Made by a program: the position numbers and the translations under genes
Shown: positions 19,601-29,494 of the stretch, in pieces
Layout: each line of letters begins with the position of its first letter
Numbering within the stretch: the first letter of the stretch is position 1
Source of the DNA: Arion vulgaris
Lineage: Eukaryota; Mollusca; Gastropoda; Stylommatophora; Arionidae
Direction: 5' to 3'
DNA length: 64,000 bases
NCBI GenBank assembly: GCA_020796225.1
Contig: CM036754.1
Coordinates: 19,358,867-19,422,866 of the forward strand
Notes under the pieces: model-generated
The model's database searches: none
Told to the model about the DNA's origin: nothing
What the model saw: the letters and a program-made list of their open reading frames with translations, nothing else

Positions 19601-20105
19601 AACATGTTTCAAGCAATCGCACGTTTCAAGCAATCACATGTTTCAAGCAATCACACGTTTCAAGCAATCGCTCGTTTCAAGCAATCACACGTTTCAAGCA
19701 ATCACACGTTTCAAGCAATCACACGTTTCAAGCAATCACACGTTTCAAGCAATAACATGTTTCAAGCAATCACACGTTTCAAGCAATCACATGTTTAAAG
19801 CAATCACATGTTTCAAGCAATCACACGTTTCAAGCAATCACACGTTTCAAGCAATCACACGTTTCAAGCAATCACACGTTTCAAGCAATCACACGTTTCC
19901 AGCAATCACACGTTTCAAACAATCACACGTTTCAAGTAATCACACTTTCAGCAATCAACGTTTCAAGTAATCACACGTTTCAAGCAATCACATCGTTTCG
20001 CAATCACACGTTTCAAGCAATCACACGTTTCCAGCAGTCACACGTTTCAAGCAATCACACGTTTCAAGCAATCACACGTTTCAAGTAATCACACGTTTCA
20101 AACAA
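19601..20105. repeat. 17-bp minisatellite, about 29 copies
   Basis: Unit CAAGCAATCACACGTTT. Because 17 is not a multiple of 3, plus-strand frames cycle through the same words (FQAITRFKQSHVSSNH) and stay open. The 19920-20000 interior has more indels than the edges. Confidence 0.95.
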
Positions 20106-20208
20106 TAATACTGCGATCGCTATATTGCAAGATATTATTTTTCATATTGATAACAAAATATTCCGAATATCTTGTTACTAATTGCAAAAAGAGGAGGTCT
20201 AAATGCGT

Positions 20209-21017
20209 AGAATTACTTTCGCCCGAGTGGTTACCCTGGCCCAAATTTGGGATGTAAAGAATAGAACAACTGTTACCTGCCACGCATGTCGTAAGAGGCG
20301 ACTAAGGAGGTTTGGTTGAAATCGGATGCATGTGTCCGCTAGGGAATGTTAACCCGAAACAAATGCTTGCAGACAACGGATACACCAGGCCGTAAGGCGC
20401 ATAACATGGTGCAACGACCCTCACAATGAGGAATGGGGTAACGGATTCTACGGTCGCTAATCTGCCTCTGAGATTTAGCCACGCGGTAAGAATGTCAGAC
20501 CCACCATCACGAGGGTGGCCAAAACTTACTGCAGGAAGAGGTCGGCACAAACGGGGAAGCAGAAATCACAGGAATTATATCCTACAGAACTGCCCCCAGT
20601 ATGCAGACTTGAGAAGAAAGAGGTGACCCACTTACACTAGTGTCCAAGACAAACTGTATGGCGTGGCTGATAATCTGAGACAGACGGCTGCCTTTATTAG
20701 AGAATCTGAAATCCCAATATAGTGAGAACGCAGAAGACAAACTGTATGACGTGGCTGATAATCTGAGACAGACGGCTGCCTTTATTAGAGAATCTGAAAT
20801 CCCAATCTAGTGAGAACGCAGAAGACAAACTGTATGGCGTGGCTGATAATCTGAAACAGACGGCTGCCTTTATTAGAGAATCCGAAATTCCAATCCAGTG
20901 AGAACGCAGAAGACAAACTGTATGACGTGGCTGATAATCTGAGACAGACGGCTGCCTTTATTAGAGAATCTGAAATCCCAATCTAGTGAGAACGCAGAAG
21001 AAGATGAAGAATTACTT
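20209..21017 (+). mobile_element. chimeric SINE-LINE retroposon, copy 2
   Basis: The element is 20219-21007 with the 10-bp TSD AGAATTACTT (20209-20218, 21008-21017). Same modules as 8562-9312: tRNA-like head (CGCCCGAGTGGTTACC), core (GCCACGCATGTCGTAAGAGG), the shared middle (CCCGAAACAAATGCTTGCAG), LINE end (ILQNCPQYADLRRKR, TSVQDKLYGVADNLRQTAAF, IRESEIPI-stop) and a GCAGAAGAAGATGAAG tail. The terminal 88 bp are tandemly present four times (anchors AGACAAACTG at 20647, 20735, 20823, 20911). Subtracting three units gives about 525 bp, matching copy 1. The SINE-A seen in copy 1 is absent. Confidence 0.93.
20647..20998. repeat. 88-bp tandem repeat of the chimera's LINE-derived end (4 copies)
   Basis: Period 88 verified at four anchors. 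Each unit spans TSVQDKLYG through the stop and the AACGCAGA tail. Copy 1 has a single unit, so this is an expansion inside a mobile element. Confidence 0.95.
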
Positions 21018-21179
21018 CATTGCGCCGGATTCCTAAATATCTCGATCCCTTTCCACAGAAACCATGTTAGGGATTTATTGACTGACTGTATATGTTATGT
21101 CTACCGTATAGAAAGTCTAAATTTCCTCGCTTCATGTGTATCCTCTGATTTGTAAAGACCTTTTTATCTAGAAGTCGCT

Positions 21180-21250
21180 GTATATTATTTTTGTTCATTG
21201 TAAAAAAAACTACAGTACTTTGTATTGACGTGTTTCGCAGAAATAACACA
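21180..21250 (+). mobile_element. fragment of hairpin-element end
   Basis: CTACAGTACTTTGTATTGAC followed by GTGTTTCGCAG resembles the end of the element at 29340-29492. The hairpin itself is absent. Confidence 0.45.
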
Positions 21251-21299
21251 TAAAGATCACACAGCACACAACTTTCGTACCTCCGACAATAATTCGAAA

Positions 21300-21408
21300 G
21301 AATCCCTGAGAATAAAGACAGGCAGAACAGATCGATGAGGTCCAGATTCGAACCCACATCCTTCAGAACGTGAGGCAAAGCTAATCGCTTCGACACAGAA
21401 ATCTTCCG
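21300..21408 (-). mobile_element. SINE-H, tRNA-like head
   Basis: On the minus strand: GTCGAAGCGATTAGCTTTGC (A-box side) and B box GTGGGTTCGAATCTGG, then GATCTGTTCTGCCTGTC. Related in style to SINE-D, but a distinct sequence. Confidence 0.6.
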
Positions 21409-21441
21409 TTTACAACTTGCAAGCTCAAATGTAAATGAATA

Positions 21442-21719
21442 TAAAACTTACTGAAATAAAAAACGTGGCATATCCTAAAGGACGTAGCCATCAACCACAG
21501 TAAACGAGTCGTTGGTGTGAAGGCACCACTTATACGTTCAGTAATGTGCCATTGCTTTCGAACGGTGAGGTCATTTTACCGTTTGTTAAAAATCCCACAG
21601 AAACGGATTTGCTTCCAAACTTGCCCACCGTGGGGTTTGAACCAGGTACGCTTGGGTTCGTGATCAAGCTCACAACCGCTTGGGCTACAGACGCGCACGA
21701 CATACATGTAAAACTTACT
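21442..21719 (-). mobile_element. SINE-F with 11-bp TSD
   Basis: Body 21453-21708. Minus-strand head GTCTGTAGCCCAAGCGGTTG, B box CCTGGTTCAAACCCC, then GGCAAGTTTGGAAGCAAATC, GACCTCACCGTTCG, ACTGAACGTATAAGTGGTGC, ATATGCCACG. TSD TAAAACTTACT lies at 21442-21452 and 21709-21719. Confidence 0.95.
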
Positions 21720-21852
21720 ACATATTACAAACACAAGAAAGTTAGGACAGAACCTTGCTTGAATTACACTGAGAAAAAAGAATGGAATGTTGTGATAACT
21801 TAGTAAGAATACAACCAACCTTTACAGTATACATAGTCTTCTAAAACAGACA

Positions 21853-22064
21853 ATCAGAAAAGAAGGCGAGAGGAAGAGTACGAAAAAGATATTTAGAGGA
21901 CATATTAGAATTATGTCAAAAAAGCCAAAATAAATATCACCCAAGCCACTAGAACAACGCAAGTCAAAAACAGGAAAACGCAACGCTGGACAACAACCCG
22001 GTAACAGTGTGACAACACTGGACAACAACCCGGTAACAGTGTGACGACAAAAGAAGAAATATAA
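21853..22064 (+). mobile_element. LINE C-terminus (group 4), two-unit 3' end
   Basis: Plus-strand order KKARG...RKRYLEDILELCQKSQN-like, then HPSH.NNASQKQENATLDNN, then two copies of the ACTGGACAACAACCCGGTAA segment, and a GACGACAAAAGAAGAAAT tail. The element at 50265-51537 has the same ends but about 35 copies of the segment. Confidence 0.83.
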
Positions 22065-22370
22065 ATGGCCAAGAACGTGCTCACGTTTGCTAGTGTTGTA
22101 TTTTTGGAGATTGGAAGGCTTCAAATAATGTATAGTATTCCCATTGTGGAATATGAGTGAATCAAATGTTAGTTGACACTTTGCAGTAGATATCTCAGTA
22201 AATTGAGTAAATATTGGAAAAGTCATCGAGTGAATTCCTTAGAGAGAAGCATTAGCTGGACTGCAAATCATATATAGAAATATTGTGAGAATTAGTTAGG
22301 ACTAAAACATCATGGGAAATACGAGTGATCTCTTTAGGAAAAGACATTATATATACATGTGATGCTGCTT
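22065..22370. other. unannotated sequence
   Basis: No supported gene or repeat. Confidence 0.4.
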
Positions 22371-22374
22371 TTTT

Positions 22375-22600
22375 TTCTTTTCCAACTCTTCATATTAACC
22401 AATTGTTAAACCACTCTATGTGATTTGTATGTGATATGAGTCTAAGAGCGATTATACGTTGTGCCAGTTATGTGTCTATAAGTAGGCTAGCAAATCCGAC
22501 TTCTGCGACGCTTTTTATTTACTACGGTAGCCTCCATAAGCCTCTTACGACATGCCTTGTAGGTTGCAGTGTTATTGTTCTTTGCGCCCCTTGTGAGGAC
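22375..22600 (-). mobile_element. SINE-C
   Basis: Minus strand: CAAGGGGCGCAAAGAACAAT, CAAGGCATGTCGTAAGAGGC, TAGTAAATAAAAAGCGTCGC, AGCCTACTTATAGACACATA, and ATAATCGCTCTTAGACTCAT. The 3' end is a pyrimidine run on the plus strand. Confidence 0.88.
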
Positions 22601-22644
22601 GTCAAAACACGGGCGAGATGTGATTCAAAGCACATGCTTCATTG

Positions 22645-23472
22645 CGAACAGGGATCTATGTGACTAGGTCTCTGCCTTGTGTTCCGAGGGTGAACAGTGA
22701 TCTATGTGACTAGGTCTCTGCCTTGTGTTCCGAGGGCGAACAGGGATCTATGTGACTAGGTCTCTGCCTTGTGTTCCGAGGGTGAACAGTGATCTATGTG
22801 ACTAGGTCTCTGTCTTGTGTTCCGAGGGTGAACAGGGATCTATGTGACTAGGTATCTGCCTTGTGTTCCGAGAGCGAACAGTGATCTATGTGACTAGGTC
22901 TCTGCCTTGTGTTCCGAGGGTGAACAGGGATCTATGTGACTAGGTCGCTGCCTTGTGTTCCGAGGGTGAACAGGGATCTATGTGACTAGGTCTCTGCCTT
23001 GTGTTCGAGGTGAACAGGGATCTATGTGACTAGGTCTCTGCCTTGTGTTCCGAGGGTGAACAGTGATCTATGTGACTAGGTCTCTGTCTTGTGTTCCGAG
23101 GGTGAACAGGGATCTATGTGACTAGGTCGCTGCCTTGTGTTCCGAGGGTGAACAGTGATCTATGTGACTAGGTCTCTGCCTTGTGTTCCGAGGGTGAACA
23201 GGGATCTATGTGACTAGGTCTCTGCCTTGTGTTCCGAGGGCGAACAGTGATCTATGTGACTAGGTCGCTGCCTTGTATGCCGAGGGTGAACAGGGATCTA
23301 TGTGACTAGGTCTCTGCCTTGTGTTCCGAGGGTGAACAGTGATCTATGTGACTAGGTCTCTGCCTTGTGTTCCGAGGGCGAACAGGGATCTATGTGACTA
23401 GGTCTCTGCCTTGTGTTCCGAGGGCGAACAGGGATCTATGTGACTAGGTCGCTGCCTTGTGTTCCGAGGGTT
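22645..23472 (+). repeat. 46-bp array made from the SINE-D tRNA-like head (about 18 copies)
   Basis: Unit GGATCTATGTGACTAGGTCT, CTGCCTTGTGTTCCGAGGG, TGAACA; 46-bp period (22681, 22727, and so on). This is the SINE-D head (compare TCTCTGTGGCTAAG...GACC, TTTGCCTTGTGAGTCGAAGG at 6748). The last unit leads directly into GAGCGGGATCGAATCCAGAC and the rest of a SINE-D. SNP-like variants (GTGA/GGGA, TCT/TCG, GTG/GCG) mark unit types. Confidence 0.93.
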
Positions 23473-23982
23473 GAGCGGGATCGAATCCAGACTGAACGGC
23501 TCTGTTCACAAGAGTGCATTTTTTCTAGATACTATTTCTGTTGCTACGGAGTTCATGCTTTGTGCTTTGATTGATCCATTGATAGAACCATCATCATTTC
23601 ACTTTGGTGAATAACCATGTGTGCTCCGATCTCTTTCTTACACAGGAAGATCTCAGCGGCATTGCGCGAACTCCGTAGCACCGACAAGTGTCTCCGGTTT
23701 AATTTAGAAAATGGTAAAAATATTGTATAGGAATTTTTTAAATAATATTTTCTAATGAATTTTGCTTGGGTATCGGCTTTCCAGCTTGTCCTTTCGATTT
23801 TCAACTCCAAGGAATTCCGTTGCACATGCGAGGGTCCACATGTAATTTGGAAGTTTGTGGACATTTTGTAACAAAGTAAGTCGTTATGGATTACTCTCGG
23901 TAGGTCGTGCGCCATTTCACCGGAGAGGAACTGCGCAATATGGGGTAAAACCAGGTGCAATTTAGTCAATAATTCGGCTGAG
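23473..23982 (+). mobile_element. SINE-D body split by SINE-E
   Basis: The left part, 23473-23562 (B box, CTCTGTTCACAAGAGTGCA, GTTCATGCTTTGTGC), continues at 23891-23982 (TTACTCTCGGTAGGTCGTGC, AATATGGGGTAAAACC, AATTTAGTCAATAATTCGGC). The gap is a reverse-oriented SINE-E. Confidence 0.85.
23563..23890 (-). mobile_element. SINE-E inserted in SINE-D
   Basis: Minus strand 3' landmarks: GTGCTACGGAGTTCGCGCAA, GAGATCTTCCTGTGTAAGAA, GAGCACACATGGTTATTCAC, and a GATTGATC tail end near 23563. The 5' part is diverged. Confidence 0.8.
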
Positions 23983-23984
23983 AA

Positions 23985-24414
23985 CCTTTATGCAGAAGAA
24001 GAATAACATCAAATATTCCAGCAACAGAACTTCCCTGCATGTTTTACTGAATTAATGTTAAAACGATGTTGATAAGACTCCACAAAAATGCTTAAACAAA
24101 CTAAAAGAAAACTATTTAGCCTGGACAATTTGATTCAGAAAATCAATGTCAGGACATCTCCACCAGCGTCTCTCTATCTCGGATGTAGCGTAGCAACTGT
24201 CGATACAGTCGGTTCTGGAGAAGAAACTTAATTTGGAAGAACAAGTCAAACTTGAACGAGACACAAGAATCAAATAATGAACCTGTTAAATTTGCATACA
24301 CAGTTCGGGTTTTGCTTAGAAATTTGTATAAATTGCAGCCATTTTCGAGTTTGTCAACATTCTTATACTTTCAGCACAGCGTTGTAGAATTAAGAGAAAA
24401 TAGATTGCATGTGT
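23985..24414. other. unannotated sequence
   Basis: No supported gene. AT-rich. Confidence 0.4.
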
Positions 24415-24690
24415 AATGAGTTCCGTATACAGAAACTATACGTTCATACAGTGCTGCTGCTTAACCATTTTATATAGAATTAAGTGAAAATTTGAATGTG
24501 TAATGAGTTCCGCATATAGCCTACCAAACCAATGTGCAACGTATATACGTTCTTGGCAAAGATCAAACATATCACAAAGAGTGATTAAAATTGGTCGTAA
24601 AGAACGAACGCAAAGAAGAAGTTCCGCATACAGAAACTATACGTTCATACGGTGCTGCTGCTAAACCATTATATACACTATAGCACATCT
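24415..24690. repeat. tandem duplication split by a SINE-B insertion
   Basis: AGTTCCGTATACAGAAACTA, CGTTCATACAGTGCTGCTGC and TAAACCATT occur at about 24419-24475 and again at 24620-24675. Within the second unit a 5'-truncated SINE-B is inserted (24517-24619). Confidence 0.8.
24506..24630 (+). mobile_element. SINE-B, 5' truncated, 11-bp TSD
   Basis: 24517-24619 is the 3' module only (ACCAAACCAATGTGCAACGT, GTTCTTGGCAAAGATCAAAC, TAAAATTGGTCGTAAAGAAC, GAACGCAAAGAAGAA). TSD AGTTCCGCATA lies at 24506-24516 and 24620-24630. It shows LINE-type 5' truncation of a SINE. Confidence 0.92.
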
Positions 24691-24867
24691 GAACAGTGGC
24701 GGCTCGTCGTTAGGGACCTGTGGGGACGGGCCCCACCAAAAGTATTCTGTAACGTCTATTTATTATTTTATAAATTAAAATATAACCTAACCCAAAACCA
24801 TGATTTTTCCGAAAATGTTTGTCTGGCCCCACCAACAAAATGATCACGAGCCGCCACTGCATCTGAA
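24686..24867. mobile_element. hAT-type MITE, family 2 (166-bp body, 8-bp TSD)
   Basis: Body 24694-24859 begins CAGTGGCGGCTCGT and ends ACGAGCCGCCACTG (perfect 14-bp TIRs). The 8-bp TSD CATCTGAA lies at 24686-24693 and 24860-24867. The interior contains GGGCCCCACCA and TCTGGCCCCACCA. The sister copy is at 58965-59145. Confidence 0.97.
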
Positions 24868-24909
24868 TGATGGTTTTGTAGGTTCGGGCGCCATATAATG
24901 ATTACAATA

Positions 24910-25240
24910 CTATTGTATATTGTCTATTCCAGGTGGAAGATGTAGTTGGCTGTCCACTCTTGCGCTAAGCGTGGGGTGGGAGCTTTAATTTGCGTTCTAG
25001 AGCTAGATGAATCGCCCTTGTGTTATATCCGTGTTTATGTAGTGTGGTTTTGATATTAGCTATCCATCTTTTCTTGGTCTTCTTAGCTCTAGTACCGATC
25101 TCTTTTATTGTATACTGTTATTGGTGGTTGGTTGTATTTCATTCTCATTAAATGTCCAAACCACTGCATTTGTTGTCTTTCGATGTATTCGGTGCATGAA
25201 ACTATGCCCACTCTGCTTCTGATGTCCTCATTTCAATACT
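24910..25240 (-). mobile_element. LINE C-terminus (group 5)
   Basis: Minus strand: IKEIGTRAKKTKKRWIANIK, TTLHKHGYNTRAIHLALERK, then RKSGQPTTSSTWNRQ at the end. A shorter relative with an internal deletion is at 51770-51925. Confidence 0.8.
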
Positions 25241-25496
25241 ATCACTATAATCCAATTTCCGTAGCTTTTTAAGATCTTGGGGTATGAAGTTAATCACTTC
25301 ACATTTCTAGACCCAAGTGTGCAGGAGGTAGGAGGACCAATTCATTTCCTCACATGTGGAACGTCGAGTGTGGGATTGAATCTATAACATTCTCGAGTCC
25401 AGGTTGATATTCCAACGCTTAAGTATTATGATAATCCGTTTCTGCTGCCACTGCTGCTACTGCTTGCTACTACTACTACTACTACTAAAAGTTAAT
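25241..25496. other. unannotated sequence with (TAC)n
   Basis: A B-box-like sequence on the minus strand (GATTCAATCCCACAC, about 25370) suggests an old tRNA-derived repeat, not defined further. (CTACTA)n at 25468-25487. Confidence 0.4.
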
Positions 25497-25733
25497 TGCA
25501 TATCCTTTACAGGATTTTGCGAATCAACTCCAGCTTTTTAACGCTGTTTGTGATTTTTTTCCAGGCATTATTATGTTCAGTAGTTTGCCATTGCTTTCTG
25601 AACGAGTGGTGCCATCGTCCTTTGTAAAATCCAAAGCGAAACAATTTTCAACCAAACTGTCCGCAGCGTGATTCGAACTCAGAACATCAGTGTTAATAGA
25701 TCGAGTCACTATCCCTAAGCTACAGACGCCACC
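25497..25733 (-). mobile_element. SINE-F, diverged
   Basis: Minus strand: GGCGTCTGTAGCTTAGGGAT, GAGTTCGAATCACGC, AAACTACTGAACATAATAAT, CTGTAAAGGATATGC. Flanked by (CTA)n tracts on both sides. Confidence 0.8.
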
Positions 25734-25736
25734 CTG

Positions 25737-26404
25737 CTGCTACTACTACTACTACTACTACTAATAATAATAATCATAATAACAATAGTAATGTTAACAT
25801 AGTTGAGTTGCTGATGTTTTCCCTAGTGAAAAACAGAAAACGGGGCTAGAGGGCAGTAGAATGGTTACAAAATGAAACAAGATTGCAAGAGTGGGAAGAT
25901 CGTGTTATGGGAGTGCTAAAACAAAACCGAAAGTGTTTTTATGTGCAATCCGATTAACGTTAAACCAGGCATAGCCAAACATGGAGTCCATGAATGTTGG
26001 ACACGTGCGCCGTGCTAGACAACTCTGCTTTGTTGAATATTGGAATGAAAATTTTAAGTAAATAAAGTTTGGAATCAAAAATTACATCTTTATATAACTT
26101 GTAGGAATAAAAAAGTAATTCAAAACAAGAATATGTTATCAGAAACTTAAAGAAGCAGAGAATTCTGTTGATATCTGAATTTCTATACCTGCCGATACAT
26201 AGCTGTCACTTGGGAACTCACAAAATTAAGTTAGAAGAACTTGTCCGTCTACACGTGGAAGCCCGGAAAGCAAATTAAGTTAGTTCTGGCCCTGGCGGAT
26301 GGCAAATGAGACCCGTTTTTGGCGTGATGAATAGCTACCATCTCCCACATTGTCGTGGTCAAGGAAGTTATCGTAGAATAATAGCATATCTATCTAGTGT
26401 CTGT
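25737..26404. other. (TAC)n/(TAA)n microsatellite, then unannotated sequence
   Basis: A microsatellite at 25737-25790. The remainder has no supported gene. Confidence 0.45.
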
Positions 26405-26429
26405 GATCTTGTCAGATCCAAACTATATC

Positions 26430-27253
26430 CATATTCAATGTTGATATTAGTGGATACTCAATGTTGATATATCCACTTCAATGTTGATATATCCACTTCC
26501 AATGTTGCTATATTCATATCCAATGTTGATATATCCACTTCCAATGTTGTATATCTATTCCAATGTTGCTATATTCATATCCAATGTTGCTATATTTATA
26601 TCCAATGTTGCTATATCCACGTATAATTTTTCTATATCCATATCCAATGTTGCTATATTCGCATCCGATGTTGCTATATCTATATTCGGTGTTGCTATAT
26701 CCACTTCCATTTTTCTATATCCATATCAAATGTTGCTATATTCATATCAAATGTTGCAATATCCATATCAAATGTTGCAATATCCATATCCAGTGTTGCT
26801 ATATCCATATCCAATGTTGAGGTAATAATATTCAATGTTGTAATATTCACATTTAATATTGTTGATAATGGATATTCGATATCATCTTCATATCCAATGT
26901 TGCCATATAAATGGATATCCAATGTTGCTATATAAATGATATCCAATGTTGCCATATAATGATATCCAATGTTGATATAAATGGATATCCAATGTTGTAT
27001 ATAAATGGATATCCAATGTTGCATATAAATGGATATCCAATGTTGATATAAAAGGATATCCAATGTTGCATATAAATGGATATCAATGTTGATATAATGG
27101 ATATCCAATGTTGTACATAAATGGATATCCAATGTTGTCATATAAATGGATATCCAATGTTGTCATATAAATGGATATCCAATGTTGCATATAATGATAT
27201 CCAATGTTGATATATGGATATCCAATGTTGCTATAAATGGATATCCAATGCTC
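26430..27253. repeat. 21-26-bp minisatellite (ATCCAATGTTG core)
   Basis: Left block (26440-26820): ATCCAATGTTGCTATATCC units of 21-23 bp. Right block (26885-27250): TAAATGGATATCCAATGTTG units of about 25 bp with many short deletions. Open frames on both strands reflect the unit. Confidence 0.92.
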
Positions 27254-28195
27254 TTTGTTTGAATTAATTTCCACAATTTAAATGTACTTTTATTCACTAA
27301 TTCACCTTCATTCGCATCCACGATTCAAATAGACAAATGTTACAATAATGTTAAAACGTTTAATCTCTAGATTATTGTACATCTCTAAGTTGTATTTTAA
27401 CTAAACAAACTTTCAATTAACTTATCGTGTTTAGTTTGTTTGAATAGAAATTCCACTTTAATGTAAAATAAACGCTAATTTTGTAAATGCATTCTGTAAT
27501 TGCTTGTTAATTATACAATGCTTTTGATATGCAATTCAGACTGAAGACTGAAATAATTGACGCAGGCTCACCTCGTCACAATATTGGGATGAAATTTAAA
27601 GGCAGATATTCCAGTGGATAGGACTGATATAAATATTCAAAATGTTCCTAACACAGGACAAAATAAAATAAAATAATCCCTACGAGATAGATATGGGAGA
27701 GAAACTATACCGAGACGAAATATCCCTACAAACTACAGTGGATTTTTTTGAACCTACTGGGACTTTGGTTTTAGAATGAATGAAGAAGTTGTGTGTGGTT
27801 CACAATAACGAGAGCATCAACCCACTTAATTATATTAATTCTAAATTACATTCTACATGTTTGTTTGTGCTGTTCAACTTATGCTGGACTTTTCTTATTC
27901 TTTGAATATACCCATATATCAGTTATCAGTTAACTATATCACATATACATTATCAGTTAACTATCACTTTGTTATCAGTACTATATCACTATATCAGTTA
28001 TCATTCTATATCACTATATCAGTTATCAGTTAACTATATCACATATAATTTTCACATAAAGACTAACAAACATAAGAAGTGTGTAACACAATACAAGGCA
28101 ATTCGTTTATGGGGATGACATAACGTGGTATCGATTTTTAAAAAATAAACAGCATAACCGCAACACATTGGAGTTGTTTGAAATATATATAAATA
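27254..28195. other. unannotated sequence with short TATCAGTT repeats
   Basis: AT-rich. Short repeats of TATATCAGTTATCAGTTAAC occur at about 27915-28045. No gene seen. Confidence 0.45.
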
Positions 28196-28196
28196 T

Positions 28197-28440
28197 ATAT
28201 CATCAAATAGTTTGTCCTGAGCAGAACTTTGCCACCCTAACATTCCTTCGAAATTTCTCTCTCTCATAGGCCAGATGCTCCGCTTCTGCAGCGGCCATGC
28301 GCAAACCATCAGTTACATTCTGAATACGTCTTCCGTGGTCTTCATCTTCTTTTGCTGATGAACTTCATCTGGTCTGCAACCTATTGTCTTTATATGTCCA
28401 AATACTTCAGTTTTCTCATTTTTATTTATACTCATCCTTG
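28197..28440 (-). mobile_element. LINE C-terminus (group 1)
   Basis: Minus strand ends AEAEHLAYEREIRRNVRVAK / RERNFEGMLGWQSSAQDKLF in alternate frames, before a TGATGATATAT end. Upstream FGHIKTIGCRP is diverged. Homologous to 62461-62775. Confidence 0.82.
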
Positions 28441-28546
28441 TAGTGTCTTCAACTTATATTCAAGCTCATATGTTCCCTGTAATGCATTCTTCATAAAATA
28501 CTGACATTGTCACTGAATATCATGCTTATATTCTGATCTTTGTTTT

Positions 28547-28740
28547 CTTATAAGCAGGACCGTACCGTGCTTTGATACAGAGAGGCGCATCAGCAGGCGG
28601 AACCGTAAGAGGGGTGGACATAAGCAGCAAAATCCAAATCACAATTGAAGGTTATTTTAAAGAAAAAAAAACATTTAAGGGCGGCATTTCGAAGACTTGC
28701 ATTATACTGAGAGAATATACCGCACGGTCCTGCTTATAAG
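28547..28740. mobile_element. hAT-type MITE, family 1 (178-bp body, 8-bp TSD)
   Basis: Body 28555-28732 begins CAGGACCGTACCGTGC and ends CCGCACGGTCCTG. The 8-bp TSD CTTATAAG lies at 28547-28554 and 28733-28740; because it is itself palindromic it makes the inverted repeat look 17 bp long. The reverse complement of 7332-7498 aligns along the whole length. Confidence 0.95.
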
Positions 28741-28889
28741 TTCTATTCTATACTGTTTTTAGTTGTTTAATTTTTGGTACGGCCATGTTTGTTCTTCTTT
28801 TAATAATCCTTCATTCTATTTATATCTCCTTTTTGTAGTGAATCTCGAGATATTAAAAACTTGTGACATTTTCTATTTTCTCTCTGTTG

Positions 28890-28891
<2 letters not shown>

Positions 28892-28947
<56 letters not shown>
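28892..28947. repeat. (AT)n microsatellite
   Basis: About 28 uninterrupted AT dinucleotides. Confidence 0.98.
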
Positions 28948-28950
<3 letters not shown>

Positions 28951-29335
28951 AATGTCCACATATTCTATATAATTACCTTAATGAATGTAAAACTCATTAC
29001 TAAAACTCATTCTCTATCCACTTATGTGCACATATTAGTCGTCCAGGACAAGTACTAATTCCAAACAATCTTCAAAACACCAAAACACTGTTATAAAAGG
29101 AATACAGTTAAAGATATCTGCAGTATTTCCGATGTCTCATTTATATCATCTTCAGTTTTCTCAGCAACATTACATTCTGTTTCATAACTGATCCGTTTTC
29201 GAAATGTTTGGTAGAAAACAAACAATAGTTGCACACAATTCAAACTTCTGTTTTAGGTTATGATAATATTCATTTGGTTTATTTCGGCCAGCGCGGCTAC
29301 TTGTGCACGCATGCTAGTATAATGTAGAAAAGTCT
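28948..29335. other. unannotated sequence
   Basis: No supported gene or repeat. Confidence 0.4.
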
Positions 29336-29339
29336 CTGT

Positions 29340-29492
29340 CGTAGTCTATATGTAGTGTGCTGTGAAATTCGTCACTCCTGTTGTATTGTTTGCTTGATAA
29401 AGGCCTTTCGGTCGAAACGTTGTTGTGTATTGTATTTATTTTTGTATTTTATAAACCTACAGTACTTTGTTATTACGTATTTCGCCATTAGT
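29340..29492 (+). mobile_element. dispersed element with conserved GATAAA/GAAAC hairpin, copy 1
   Basis: Contains GCTTGATAAAGGCCTTTCGG and TCGAAACGTTGTTGTGTATT (29392-29431), then ACAGTACTTTGTTATTACGT and ATTTCGCCATTAG. GGCC and GGTC flank a TTTC loop, forming a short stem. Copies: 40212-40340 (plus) and 54735-54870 (minus). Superfamily not determined; the motif style is seen near the ends of animal retroelements. Confidence 0.7.
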
Positions 29493-29494
29493 AT

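Noticed and set aside
22645..23472. CRISPR-like regular spacing of a conserved 46-bp repeat
   Set aside because: The whole period is conserved with no unique spacers; the unit is a SINE head and the genome is animal.
28547..28740. 17-bp perfect terminal inverted repeat
   Set aside because: The outer 8 bp are the TSD, which happens to be palindromic. Comparison with 7332-7498 shows the TIR begins at CAGGA.
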